This document shows, in pieces, positions 11,737 to 23,772 of a stretch of DNA of 64,000 bases. The notes below the pieces were generated by a model that was not told the DNA's origin, did not search any database, and saw nothing but the letters and a program-made list of their open reading frames with translations. The position numbers and the translations under genes are program-made. This DNA is from Simmondsia chinensis (taxonomy: Eukaryota > Streptophyta > Magnoliopsida > Caryophyllales > Simmondsiaceae), in the NCBI GenBank assembly GCA_018398585.1, contig JAGTTD010000019.1, forward strand, positions 3,385,702 through 3,449,701, written 5' to 3'. The number at the start of each line of letters is the position of its first letter. Position 1 is the first letter of the stretch.

Positions 11737-12023
11737 CAATAAGGTTCATTTACCAAGCATTAAGGCACCGGATCCTATTAAAACTACGAAATTAAGCGTG
11801 CTTAGGCGAGAGTAGTACCAGGATGAGTGACGTCCTGGAAAGTTCTCGTGTTGCCAACCCTATAAGGTTGCGTGTCCTTAGAAACAGCCTCTCAGTAGAG
11901 TTACACCCTGAAGGGGTAAGGCTACGTACATCCGCCCCTCCCAGACCCTGCTTATGCGGGAGCCCTTGAGGCACTAGGTCTGTTATTGTTGTTGTTGTTT
12001 TTGTTGTTGTTATTGTTGGTGTA
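11737..12023 (+). mobile_element. 5S-rRNA-headed SINE, copy B, complete with 13-bp target-site duplication
   Basis: Flanked by perfect GTGTAATTGGACA (11724-11736 and 12024-12036). The head spans the whole 5S rRNA: TTACCAAGCATTAAGGCACC near the start, box A AAGCGTGCTTAGGCGAG (11794-11810), IE GTAGTA (11812-11817), box C GGATGAGTGACGTCCTGG (11821-11838), and CTCGTGTTGCC at its 3' end. The body continues with the segment shared with the RTE LINE (ACGTACATCCGCCCCTCCC, GCGGGAGCCCTTGAGGCAC) and a (TTG)n tail. The best-preserved copy for defining both ends. Confidence 0.9.
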
Positions 12024-12048
12024 GTGTAATTGGACAGAACAATATATA

Positions 12049-12461
12049 TGTGAGGAAATGCGGAAATCCCAAGTACTGAATTCAAATCAAATATCACAGC
12101 AATCAAGAAGTAAAATAGACAAAAGAGAATCAAACACAAGAACACAGCAATTTACATGAAAACCCCTCTTCAATCGAGAAGGGAGAAAGCCACGGGTAAA
12201 GATTGGAGCTTTTATTATTGAATTGACAAAGAAGAATTACAATCACTCCTTTTTCTCTCTCTCTCTCTCTCTCTTCTTTGGTGCGGCGCCGCAAGGGGAA
12301 ATATCTCAAAAAGAATTAGATTAATTTTGACGTAACCCTACGTCTCTATTTATACCCATGTGAAAACACAGCTCCCGATCAGTCGAGCTCTTCTGCCGAT
12401 CGATCGGCGAACTCTCGGCTTCTCCACTTAGAATTTAGAAATTTGAGGTATAAACCTAACA
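12049..12461 (-). repeat. 3' LTR of the copia element (complete)
   Basis: 413 bp, TGTGAGG to CCTAACA on the plus strand. It contains a (CT)n microsatellite near 12255 and a TATTTATA-like element near 12347. It begins 12 bp after the duplicated flank of the neighbouring SINE. Confidence 0.9.
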
Positions 12462-12537
12462 AATCTCCACCTTGGCTCAAATTCGATCACTGAAATAAAA
12501 TATTTCCACCTTCTCCAATAACACCCCCACACCGGGG

Positions 12538-15500
12538 TTAACAAACTGAAACTGTAAGTCCAACTAAATTCGAGCAATGCTCGAATTTCCTGTCGGGAAG
12601 AACTTTAGTGAACATATCTGCTGGGTTATCTTCAATACCAATCTTCTTCAACTCCACCTTCTGCTCATCAATCAAATGTCTAATAAAATGATGCTTGACA
12701 TCAATGTGCTTTGTTCTATCATGATGTGTCATCTGACCTTTAGCTGGGTGAATCGCTGACTGGCTATCATAGTAAACTCCAACGGTACCCTGATCAAGAC
12801 TGGTCTTATTAATCAAACCTCTCAACCAAACAACTTCCTTAAACGCTTCTGTAACTGCCATATACTTGGCCTCAGTAGTCGACTGTGCAGTAACTGATTG
12901 TAAACAAGCTCTCCAATTGATAGCACTGTCTCCCAAATAAAACACATAACCGAACATAGATTTCCTCTTATCGAGGTCTCCACCATAGTCTGAGTCAACA
13001 TACCATACTAAACAACATTTACTCTTCCCAAATTCCAAACAAACATCAGAAGTGCCACGTAAGTAACTGAGAATCCATTTGACAGCATGCCAATGCTCCT
13101 TTCCTGGATTCACCATGTATCTACTCACTTTGCTCGCAGCATAAGCAATATTCGGATGAGTACATACCATAGCATACATAATACTACCAACAGCACTAGA
13201 ATAAGGGACCTGTGACATGTGCCTGACATCCTCCTCAGTCTGAGGTGAATCCCTTGCTGAAAGCCTGAAATGAGCTACTAAGGGAGTGCTAACTGGTTTA
13301 GTATCCTTCATGTGAAATCGATCCAAAACCTTCTCAATGTACTTCTCTTGACACAAGTACAACTTTCCTGCTTTTTGTTCCCTACTGATCTCCATGTCAA
13401 GAATCTTCTTAGCTGCTCCTAAGTCCATCTCAAACTCGCATTTCAACATTGCTTTCAAATCATCAACATCTATCATGTCCTTAGCTGCAATTAGCATATC
13501 ATCAACGTATAACAGAAGATAAACAAAAGAACTTGAATCTGTCTTTCTGAAGTATACACAACTGTCATACTTGATTCTAAAGAAACCATGACTGATCATA
13601 AACTGATCAAGCCTTTTATACCACTGTCTTGGCGATTGCCTCAAACCAAACAAAGATATTTTCAATAAACAAACATGATCTTCCTTACCCTCAATAATGA
13701 ACCCTTCAGGCTGATACATGTAAATACTCTCCTCTAGTTCACCATGCAAAAATGCAGCTTTCACATCTAACTGCTCAAGTTCTAAATCATGCATAGCTAC
13801 CAAAGCAAGTATCGTTCATATGGAACAATGTCTAACAACGGGTGAGAAAATATCATGAAAATCAATACCGTATACCTGACTGTAGCCTTTAGCTACTAAC
13901 CGAGCCTTGTACCTTGCATCTTCCACTCTAAGAATGCCTTCTTTTCGTTTGAAGACCCATTTGCACCCAATGACTCTTTTTCCTGTTTGAGGCTTGACTA
14001 ACTGCCAAGTCTAGTTCTTCTTCAAAGACTCCATCTCTTCATGCATGGCCATAAGCCACTTATCTGAGTCAGATCTCGATACAATCACTGAATATGAAGA
14101 CGGTTCACTGTCTTCCACTGTTTCAGTTGTAGTAAGGGCATAGGCTATCATCTCCTCATACCCATATCTCTATGGCGGCCTAATCTACCATTTCTGCCTA
14201 CCACCTGTAATTGTATACTGCTCGACCTGCTGAGTTGTTTCTGTTTCATCATCATCAGAAACCTATACTGGAGGTGCTTGCATACTCTCAAACTGAACTA
14301 CCTGCTGCTGATTAGAACTTTCTGACTGTATCTCACTTTCATCAGGCTTCTACGCCTGAACTGATTCATGAACTAAGGAGGGCATGTGTGGCGGATCTAG
14401 TAAAGCAGACTCATCAAATGTAACATCTATACTAATCAGAAATTTATGAGATTTTGGATCCCATAAACGATATCCCTTCACACTTGACGTATAACCAAGA
14501 AAGATACACTTCCTGGCCCTAGGCTCTAGCTTTCCATCATTAACATAAGTATAAGCAGGACAACCAAATATCTTCAAATAAGAATAATCAGTAGGAGAAT
14601 CAGACCATACCTCTTCTGGAATCTTCAACTGAAGCGATGAATGAGGAGATCGATTCACTAAGTAACAAGCCATGTTAACTGCCTCTGCCCACCATTCTCT
14701 CCCTAATCCTGCGTTTAAAAGCATACATCGGGCCTTCTCCAGTAAGGTCCTATTCATTCTTTCTACCACTCTGTTCTGTTGAGGTCGACCTGTACAAGTC
14801 CTGCGTCTGACAATGCCGTGGTTCTCACGGAATTTGAGGAAATCACCCTCAACAAACTCAAGACTATTATTTGTTCTCAACTTCTTTATCTGCTTCCCTA
14901 TCTCTTTTTCAAGCAGTGTCTTCCACTTCTTGAAAACTTCATAGACTTCTTTCTTCTGCTTAAGAAAATATACCCAAAATTTACGTGAATAATCATCAAT
15001 GAACGTTAGTAAGTACATGGAACCTCCTTTGGAAGAGACTCTGGACGGTCCCCAAAAATCTAAATGTATATAGTCCAACGTTCCTTTATTCTGATGCACT
15101 GTCTGCTTGAAGCTGACTCTCTTTTGCTTCCTATATACATAGTGCTCACAGAAATTCATCAGTCCCTTTGACTGACCACATAACAGACCCCTCTTACTCA
15201 ACTCTGACAGTCCCTTATCACTTATATGACTCAAACTCATGTGCCACATCTTAGTGATCTCTGTATCTATCATAGATGATGTAGAAACAACCACTGACCC
15301 TGTCACGGTAGAACCTACAAGCTCATACAAGGTTCCTACCCTTCTACCCTTCATCACAATCAATGCACCTTTATAGCTCCACCTTCAACTGTGTGCTTGT
15401 ACCCATTGGACTCAAGGGTACCTAGAGAGATAAGGGTTTTTTCAAGTCTGAAAGGTGTCTTACATCGCTAAGTGTCCTAATAGTACCATCAAACATCTTT

Positions 15501-16421
15501 ACACGAACTATTCCAATACCCATCACCTTACAAGCGGCGCCATTGCCCATCAAGACTACTCCACCCTGAATTGACTTATAAGAGGCGAACCAGTCTCTGT
15601 TAGGACAAACATGGTAAGAACAACCTGAGTCCATGATCCACTTATCTCTGGACCTAGTCTGTGGCTCGATTACTAGTAGGACATCACCATCTCCCTCATC
15701 TTCATATGTGCCCCTTCTTATGATAGAAGTTACAAGACAGGTTCTTATATCTAGATTTAGACATAGACTTCTTTCCACCTTCAGACCCTCTAGTCTCAGT
15801 CCTACCTCTCACAAACAACCCATTACCAGAGTTATTCCCAAAGACGGACAATTCTCTATCAACTCTCTCTTTACTTACTAGATTTCTTTTAACTTCATAA
15901 ACTGTGATAGTTAACCTACCACCATATATCATGCTTTCTACAAAGCCTTTATAAGAATTAGAGAGTGAACACAACAATATCATGGCCTGATCTTCTTCCT
16001 TAGGGATGTCATCTAATTCTTTTAATTCTTGAATAATAGAATTAAATTCACTAAGATGGTTTTTAAGCGATATACCTTCCGTCATACAAAACGTGAATAA
16101 CCGGTGCTTTATTGCGAGTTTATTGGAGATCGATTTGTGGCAAAACATCTCTTGCAACTTCTCCCACAACTCCTTGGCGGTTTTCATCTCTAAGACTTCT
16201 GTTAGTACATCATCTGCTAAACACATCTATATCGCCGTGAGAGCCTTATCATCCAATTCTTCCCACTGTGTCTCTGTCATGTTATCCGGTTTCTTCTCTT
16301 TTCCATCTAATGCTTTCTTTAAGCCATTTTGGGTCAGGAGTCCTTTAACACGGACTTACCGCAAACTGAAACTTCCTTAACCTCCGAACTTCTCTACCTC
16401 AGATTTGATTGCCGATGTCAT
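12538..16421 (-). pseudogene. copia gag-pol polyprotein remnant
   Basis: From the right: an ATG at 16421 opens gag (MTSAIKSEVEKFGG), soon followed by stops. The UBN2-type gag core is in 16226-15702; its zinc knuckle is damaged (C-N-F-Y where C-x2-C is expected). Protease with the active triad in WIMDSGCSYH is in 15778-15422. Integrase with a GAG-pre-integrase motif (WHMSLSHISDKGLSEL) and catalytic core is in 15363-14350. Reverse transcriptase and RNase H are in 13803-12538, with intact QLDVKAAFLHGELEE and LLLYVDDMLIA, and AQSTTEAKYMA in RNase H. Several in-frame stops separate these blocks, so the copy cannot make a full polyprotein. The RT-RNase H block alone is still open for 421 codons. 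Confidence 0.9.
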
Positions 16422-16458
16422 TGTACCAACTCGAACAACAAGAGCTCGGATACCAATT

Positions 16459-16661
16459 TGAGAGGAAATGTGGAAATCCCAAGTACTGAATTCAAATCAA
16501 ATACTACGACAATCACGAAGTAAAATAGACCAAAGAGAATCAAACACAATAACACAGCAATTTACGTAGAAATCCCTTTTCAATCGAAGGGGAAGAAAAC
16601 TATGGGCGAAGATTGGGGCTTTTATTATTGAATCAAAAAAGAAGAATTACAATCACTCATT

Positions 16662-16693
<32 letters not shown>

Positions 16694-16790
16694 TCTCTCT
16701 CTCCCTCTCTCTCGTCTTTGGTGCGGCGCTGCAAGGGGAAATCTCTCAAAAAGAATTAGATTAATTTTGACGTAACCTTACGTCTCTATT
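16459..16790 (-). repeat. 5' LTR of the copia element (truncated)
   Basis: Matches 12049-12350 closely and then stops at tctctatt. The bases that follow (aaagtttctaacc) have no counterpart in the other LTR. An expanded (CT)n tract lies at about 16664-16714. The first 111 bp of the LTR in element orientation, including the U3 start, are missing. Confidence 0.88.
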
Positions 16791-17586
16791 AAAGTTTCTA
16801 ACCAAGCTGGGAAGGAAAATTGAAAAGATTATTTTACTCAGTGATAGTTAAAGTGCAAATTTTTTTGGCAAAAAAATCTCTCCTTTCATGTTAGAACCAA
16901 GCACATCCAAATTTGAGATCACTCCGTCCGACAATTGCTAGAAGAAAGAGAGTTATGTTTGGAAAAAAAATCAATGGGAGCAAAAATCCAGTATTTGAAG
17001 AATGTGACCCTTGATAAACTGAAGCTTTGTGCAACTTTAGTCGGACTTTACGCATGATGATGTTGTTTGAGGGGGAGCATGGAGGCCACTATGGTACAGG
17101 GAATTTGCGATCCACATCAATATCCAACGGGGAGATCTGTTTAGGCTCATATTTTTTTTTGTAAAGACTATTGGACTTCCTTAACGGCCCCTTTAAAGCT
17201 AACATTATTGGAGGTCTCTTCACATAGCCACTTAATGAGGCGCTCCCATGGCGGTAATGGCGGTGATGATGTTGGTCTTTGGTCTCCCTTGTCACTTTTA
17301 GTGTCCGGTGGCTTATGAGTAGGCTTTGTTGTAGCTGATGTGGTGAAATGTGAGCAAAAGAAAAAGTTATAGTCATGCAGTGTCTGTTTTTGCTCATTTT
17401 CGTATGTTTGTTGTTTTTGCCTTGATTTTCTATTTTCTTGGGTGTTTTTTTTGTTTTTGTCTCCATTTCCCGTTGTTTTTGTCAGGTTTACTAAGGCATC
17501 GCTTGTTCGAGTTGGCTGTTTTGTATGGCAACTTTGTCGCTAATTATTGAAAAAAAAAAAGACAATGAATGAGAAAGAAACATTGA
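16791..17586 (+). other. Gene-free stretch ending in a LINE-type 3' tail
   Basis: No gene recognised. The last part (about 17340-17558) is T-rich and ends cgcttgttcgagttggctg, gtcgctaattatt and A10, the same tail that closes the sequences near 53727 and 56600. It is read as a 5'-truncated non-LTR retrotransposon 3' end. Confidence 0.5.
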
Positions 17587-18173
17587 TGTTGTCAGACTAT
17601 TATTATCTCAAAATTATTTGATTTGATTTAGTTGAGATTTAGGTGAGATATGTTTTAGATTGAGTTATCTAAATAAGTTTGATTTGATTTGATTAGGTAT
17701 TTTGAATTATATTAGATTTAGGCAACTCATTATAAAAGGAGTTTAAGGTTGATAATTAGGAAGAGAAAAAAGAGAGAGAAAAACAAAGAGGAAAAATGTG
17801 AGGATTTAAGAGATTTGTAAAGCAGTGCCCTAGGGTGCACCGGGCAGGAGGAGAGAGAATTAATTGAGCGGTATTTTGATTGTGAAATGTGTGATGTTTG
17901 ACAGATGTGTGAGAGTTTGTAGTTTCCTTTATTTAAAGCTACGTACGTTGAGAGGGGTTGGTAGCTCGCCATGCAGAAACTACTTTAAGGATAGTTGGTC
18001 ACTCACAGTTACATTATGAGAGAGTTGGTGGCTCGCCGTGCAAAAGCTACATCGTGAGAGGGTTGGTGACTCGTCGTATAGTAGTCACACTAATAATGAT
18101 TTGTAATATGGGGTTTGGGGGTTATAATTGGAGATTATAATTCATGAATTTCATAGTGAATGAGACACCCATT

Positions 18174-18458
18174 TGATACAATATATTTTGTATAGAGATA
18201 TAGGAATATAAGAAATATAAGTTTTGCATTGGAATTGTGAGTAGTTAGGTGGTTATATTAGTTAGCAACTCATGTTAGTTAACAGCCTTTATAAATAGCT
18301 TTATAATATATGTAGAGGGGCAGATATGAATGTATGAATGAAAGATATTACTTCTCTTCTCCCTCCAATTCTTGATTCTCTCTCTCCCTCCCTTATTCTT
18401 TGTCATCACTTCGTTGGTTTTCGAGGGGTAATCGACCCTTCCTAAATCAACCGTATCA
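18174..18458 (+). mobile_element. Small solo LTR nested in a larger LTR
   Basis: 285 bp running TGATAC to GTATCA, flanked by a perfect 5-bp duplication CCATT (18169-18173, 18459-18463). A TATA box (tttataaatagc, about 18287-18298) and a CT-rich tract follow, typical of a copia LTR. It interrupts the solo LTR that starts at 17587. Confidence 0.82.
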
Positions 18459-18470
18459 CCATTTGGGTCC

Positions 18471-19255
18471 AGTGGCGGATCTAGGAAGTTTCTTCACTGA
18501 GGGCGCATAATAATAGACAGTGGAGGATCAAAAGATTTAACAAAGCATGGTCCATATTTATAATAACAAATAGTAGTAATTTTAGATGTATTTGTGTGTA
18601 TCTCTATATATAAGTATGATACACAAATAGGAGCGAAATATCTGAGAATTAAGGATAAAATTTGGGTTAAGATTTACATATTTCAAGAGCATTGAAAGAA
18701 AAAATTTTAGACAAAATTAAAAATAAGATAATTTGTCTACTAGAAATTGAAGTTGAGATTCATAATTGAGTATAAGATTTAAACATTATAGAGTTCATAT
18801 TCAAAACCAAACTATAAATAAATAAATAAAGGGAATATACAAATAATTTATTAAAAATTATATATATGAAATTAATTACATTAATGCAAATAAAAAAATT
18901 AAGTAGAATTATGGCTTAGTATTTTTCCAAAAAAGGAATTATAATATAGTGAAAGATTATGAAACTATTGCTATTAGTATTTATAGTGCTTAAAAATAAA
19001 GAGTCATAACTTTAAAAAAAACATAATTAAAATATTCTAAAAAATTGATACTTTGGGGTCTTGAACCCTTAACATTGAAAATGGTAAACATGACTTCAAC
19101 CATCAAGCAAAAATGTATACTATAATAAGGGGTACCATTCTTTTTTTTAATAACTATACTTAAAATTGTAATAAGCCGCTATTAATACTTAAGATTCAGC
19201 AAATGGGTCACTAGGGGCCATGCCCTCAGTGGTCTAACAGTGGATCCACCCCCTG
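18471..19255. mobile_element. Non-autonomous Mutator-like element nested in the same LTR
   Basis: Flanked by a perfect 9-bp duplication TTTGGGTCC (18462-18470 and 19256-19264). The left end AGTGGCGGATC matches the TIR of the element at 7854-8716; the right end (ggatccacccc) is a degraded partner. A second internal copy of the left end (cagtggaggatc, about 18519) hints at a compound structure. AT-rich, non-coding. Confidence 0.7.
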
Positions 19256-19379
19256 TTTGGGTCCCGTGGTTTTTTCATATAGTTAAGAGAGGGTTTCCAC
19301 ATAAATACTAGTGTTGATTATTTCGATGTTTATGTTGTTTTACGCTTTTGTTCGTGCTTGATTGTTAGTTTTCCCAACA

Positions 19380-21033
19380 GAAGGGTACCTCTGTTCTATA
19401 GTGATATTTCGTTCTCCTTCTCCATGTTCGTTGCTTCTAGAAGGCACGCTCTCCCTCTGATCTCCATCTCAATACTAACCGAGTCACCATATTCGTCACG
19501 CTACTTAGCGAGTTCACCCCTTTAATCATATTTCACCCTGCATATTGATGATTTTTACTTAATACCAATTTTACGAAATTTAAAGTACGATTATAATTTC
19601 AATTATAATAGATGAATAAAAAAATAAAATTGAAGCTGTCAACTGCAATTATAATTTCGACCTCAAATCCGAGTTAAATTTCAAACATGGCAAACACAAC
19701 TGCAGCTGGTGATTATCTACGCATTGTTTGAATTAATCAAGTGAAAATTATAATCGAAATGGATTGCACGATGCACGAAGACGCAATATGATAAGCAAGT
19801 AAGCATGTAATTTTCTGGTAATAGATTATTTAATTAATGGTAATGACACCCGCGTAACGATACAAATCATTGCAATTAGAATGTCAAACCCAATTCTTTA
19901 ATGGAGATGCCAACTCGCTAATTTGATACTTTCAATTTTATTCTTATTCGATGTATTAGTTGGGTTCGAAATCAATTACGGCTCGTTTGGGTTCATTATG
20001 GGAGCTCTATAGCTTACCGAGCCGACTTCAAACAAGGCGCGCTAGGCTCATGTACGTTCATGAACAGTTTGATAAGAACTCGAGAATGACATGTTAAAAG
20101 TTGATGTTAACTCAAACATAGTTTGATAATGCCTTGGTGGTAACTTAAATAGCTCAACTCAATAGGAGACTTGGCCCGGCTATGAGCTCAGTTGGGCTTG
20201 ATAATGAGTTCGAATCGGCTCAATAACGAGTTTGGATCAGCAGGATGAAGGTAACAGCTCAAGCTGAGCCAAGTATCGAATATACTAAAAAGCTTATTGA
20301 ACTGAGCTCACACAAAAATTTCAAACTTTATAAGAATTCTACTCGAACTCGAATTTGCGTTCAAATAAGGGGGTGCTTGGTTGGACTCAACTAATTTACA
20401 ACCTATGATTAAGGGATTGATACTTTATTAAAAATATACATATATGTATTTTGTCATCAACATCTTTCTCAGGACTCCTAATACCACTAATTAAGATCAC
20501 CTATAAAATACACAAATCATAAATTAAAATAACAATTATACACAAAAGGGGATTGGAGAGAACATCGAAATTTACGAGGTTCAACCAAAGGCTACATACA
20601 CGGAGCGGAGCATAATAATTTTTTATATCTTTGAGAGTTTATATGAGACGTCTCAATCTCAACCTTTCTCAATCCTGACTCAAACTTTATTGGTACCATA
20701 TACAATCCATGTGTATATATAGAGCTTCACACACCAAACTCTAGTGTGACATGGGTCTAGGATTGGTCCAATCATGTACTTCATAAACAAGGTTCAATAC
20801 AAATAAACTTTACGTGATCCATCCTATACTTCATAAACAAGGTTCAATACAAATAAACTCTACGTGATCCAACAATTTCAAGTTTAGTGATACGACTTTT
20901 TTTTTTTTTTTTGGCTGTGGCTTGGCTTTTTTATAATTAAAAGAGTGGGTAACCTTATAAATATAAAGATACAAGAAAAAAAGGAAAACATAATACTCAA
21001 GAGTTAGAGTTGCGTATAAGGGACTCAAACCTT
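19380..21033. other. Gene-free AT-rich stretch with old repeats
   Basis: No coding exon recognised. About 19976-20400 is rich in gagctc/ctcgag-type words also seen in the hAT-like element at 37994-38387 and is probably a decayed relative. A 50-bp direct duplication occupies 20771-20820 and 20821-20870, with only a few differences. Sequence near 20550-20600 resembles an LTR end. Confidence 0.5.
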
Positions 21034-21038
21034 AAGAC

Positions 21039-21600
21039 TGTTAAATTTTACTAGACCTTTAGGTCCGAATCATGGAGTTAGCACACATAAGTCCAAATGA
21101 GGTTCCATTTTAAAACCAATTGATAATGGGTGGAGTAAAACACTACACTTATAAATTGATCTCTTCACTCTCTCAACTTCAATGTGGGATTCTACTACAT
21201 AGACTCACATATGGAATCCACAACACTTCCCTTCACATGTGAGTCTATTTTCAAATGCACCCCTTTGCCTTCTCCAATCCAACTGAATCCAACATACTAG
21301 AGAGGTCCTTGGAGCACCAAATACAAATGCATCCCCCTTTTCGAAGACACGGCCGCAACAAACAAGAGTTCGGGATCATCCACTCACTTTAACACCATGT
21401 TAAATTTCTACTGAGCCTTTTAGGCCCCGATCCACGGAGTTGAAATATACGAGATCCACATATAAGGCCAAATGAGGTTCCATCTTAAAACCAATTGGCA
21501 ATAGGTAGAGTAACCCACTACACTTATAAATTAATCTATTCACTCTCACAACTTTAATGTGGGATTCTACTACATAGACTCATATGTGGAGTCCTCAATA
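21039..21600 (-). mobile_element. Complete TRIM (terminal-repeat retrotransposon in miniature)
   Basis: Two short LTRs (21039-21225 and 21398-21600) flank a 172-bp interior. The target-site duplication AAGAC is perfect (21034-21038, 21601-21605). On the minus strand a primer-binding site related to the Met-tRNA type (TGGTGTTAAAGT) follows the right-hand LTR, and a purine tract (TGAAGGGAAG) precedes the other LTR. There is no coding capacity. Related copies are at 33676-34212, 40194-40388, 46320-46490 and 59688-59886. Confidence 0.88.
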
Positions 21601-23772
21601 AAGACACTTTTTATCCATCAAAGGTCGTGTGATCTTCTTGTTGTTTGGTTTGGCGACTGCTTGGGAGTTCTAATCTCATTGTTGATTTGTCTTAGTTCAG
21701 TCTTTTTATAGTTTTGGTTTGTTTGCCTTTTGGTTGTTCGTTTTCTGGTGAGCATCCTAGTTCATTACTTTGTGTTTAATGTGTTGGTCGCTATTTTGTA
21801 CTTTTAAGTTTTTCTATTTTTTTATTTAAGGCTCTGTTTGGGACTAAGAAAAAAAAATTTTTTATCAAAGAACTAAGAAAATTTGAAGGAAAGAAAATCG
21901 TAAGGAAAAAAAGTCGAAGGGAAAGAAAGTAAAGAAAAAAAAATTTTTTTCCGTTGCTTGGAAGTCAAGGAAAAAGAAGGGGGAAAAGTATGTTTTGAAG
22001 ATCATTTTTTTTTTTTTCCCATTGTTTGGTTGGTAGAAAATGAAATAGAGAAAAAATATTATTCTCTAATTTAATAAGTCATATTCTCTTTATATCGTTT
22101 AAGCCCTGTGACCTTTTTTGGTGACCGATCCTAATATTTTTAAATCGAAAACTTATTATTTAGACACCCTGAGTTTAATTGTTTATCACCTAGGTGTCTG
22201 GCATTTCTCATTAAAATATTTTTCAAATTTATAAATATTTATCAAATTTAAAATATTTGTTATATACTTAAAATATTTTTTAAATATGTAAAATATTTTT
22301 GAAATATATAAATATTTTTTTTCAATATACTAAATATTTAAAAAATTATCACTTAGCCATCCTGAGGTTTGACTATTTATCATCTGAGTATCCTGACATT
22401 TAAAAATATATAAACAGGTACCTTAGCTATCACTTAGGTATCTTGAAATTTTAAAATTTTATCAATCAAGTACCCCTCTTCCTAAATTCGATAGATTTTT
22501 GTTAAAAAATTCTAAAGTAAGTATGATTCCGACAATATATATGTATATTCATTGGAATTTGATAATTTTTTTTACCAAAAATGATGGAACAACACACGAT
22601 TTGGCAATATATAGATAGTTTACATCAAAATTTAGTGAAATATTATTATAATTTATTAAATTTTTACTGAAAATATCAACATAACTTATATATATCATTG
22701 TAATCATGCACCACGTTACCATCTTTTTTATGAAATTGGTTTAATTCTCACAAAAATTAATTATATTCCGACATAGGATACCTAAGTGTTAAAATATTCA
22801 AACTTCATGGTACATCATTATATATACTGAAGTATCAAGATACTTTGGTAATAAATGATCAAACCTCATGGTACATAAATGATAATTTTCCTAAATATTT
22901 TTGAAATATATGAATGGTTTATAAATAATTAAATTTTTTTATATACTTTAAATACTTCAAATATTTTTTAAATTTTCCAATTATTATAAAGATTAAAATT
23001 ATTACAAATATAAATATCAAAGGTTTTAGTTATTTTTTTAAGTACTTATTAGCATAAGGTAACGGAACCTTAATAAGGTTATGCGTAGGATAGCTAAAAA
23101 GATTTATAAAGTTCAAGTTATCTCAAAAATATTTCAAAAGCTCAAGTTCCTAAAAAATATGTTATGAAACCTCAAGGTAACTGGACCAAATTTTCTCAAA
23201 ATATTATCACATTTTGGTATTTTAAAATCTAAATATTTTATCAATCAAGTATTTTAATTAATAAATACTCTATTTAATTTATGCTTTTTGTATTTATTGA
23301 ACATACGTATTCAATGAACTTAGATGACGAACAAAGCGGACCATGTTGATTAAACATGAAACTGAGATCGTGTTTAATACATACGCGGTTGACAAGGTTT
23401 GAGCCAAGATTTTTTTTCTTTTTCTTTTTCCCATTTTCCACTCCATTTCAAGAGGGAAATTATTTTCCTCAAACTTGTAATCTTTCAAAGTTTTCCATTG
23501 TATTTCCTTTCCTTCTTATTTTCCGTGTATTCCAAACACGGAGAAAGCACTTTCCTCCATATTCCTTCTCCTTTGACAATGTTCTCTGCATTCCAAATAC
23601 AGTCTAAGTCTCTCTCTCTCTCTCCTTTCAACTATCAAAAAAATTATTGTGTTTTTTGGGCTTTTAATTATTTTTATTTTATTTTATGTATGTATTTATA
23701 TATTTACATTTGTTTAGACATGTGTTTTCCATATTATAATGGTAGTGGGATACAACCTTACAATTCGTTGAC
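21601..23772. other. Gene-free, very AT-rich stretch
   Basis: About 21640-21850 is T-rich like a LINE 3' end. From 22080 to 23280 the DNA is dominated by aaatatttt-type words and short phrases such as cctgaggtttgactatttatca, repeated in both orientations, consistent with decayed MITEs. Open frames near 23300-23780 are low-complexity and not convincing. Confidence 0.5.

Larger units (their letters stand above)
12049..16790 (-). mobile_element. Ty1/copia LTR retrotransposon, decayed, one LTR truncated
   Basis: Direct repeats at 12049-12461 (complete, TG to CA) and 16459-16790 (truncated) flank a minus-strand polyprotein. The primer-binding site, read on the minus strand, is TGGTATCCGAGC (16455-16444), one mismatch from the initiator-Met tRNA site common in copia. 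The polypurine tract is GAGCCAAGGTGGAGATT (12478-12462). Domain order on the minus strand is gag, protease, integrase, reverse transcriptase, RNase H, which defines Ty1/copia. The right LTR lacks the last 111 bp present in the left one, so no target-site duplication remains. Confidence 0.93.
17587..19379 (+). mobile_element. Solo LTR split by two later insertions
   Basis: The outer pieces (17587-18173 and 19265-19379) together match the reverse complement of the LTR at 9317-9934. The start is TGTTGTC and the end is TTTCCCAACA. Removing the two inserts leaves about 700 bp. Flanking 5-mers (attga / gaagg) do not match, so the original duplication is lost or the left end is slightly misplaced. 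Confidence 0.7.

Noticed and set aside
11737..12023. Cassandra TRIM LTR
   Set aside because: 13-bp duplications flank the 5S-plus-body unit, the tail is (TTG)n, and there is no TG/CA LTR end or primer-binding site after the 5S part.
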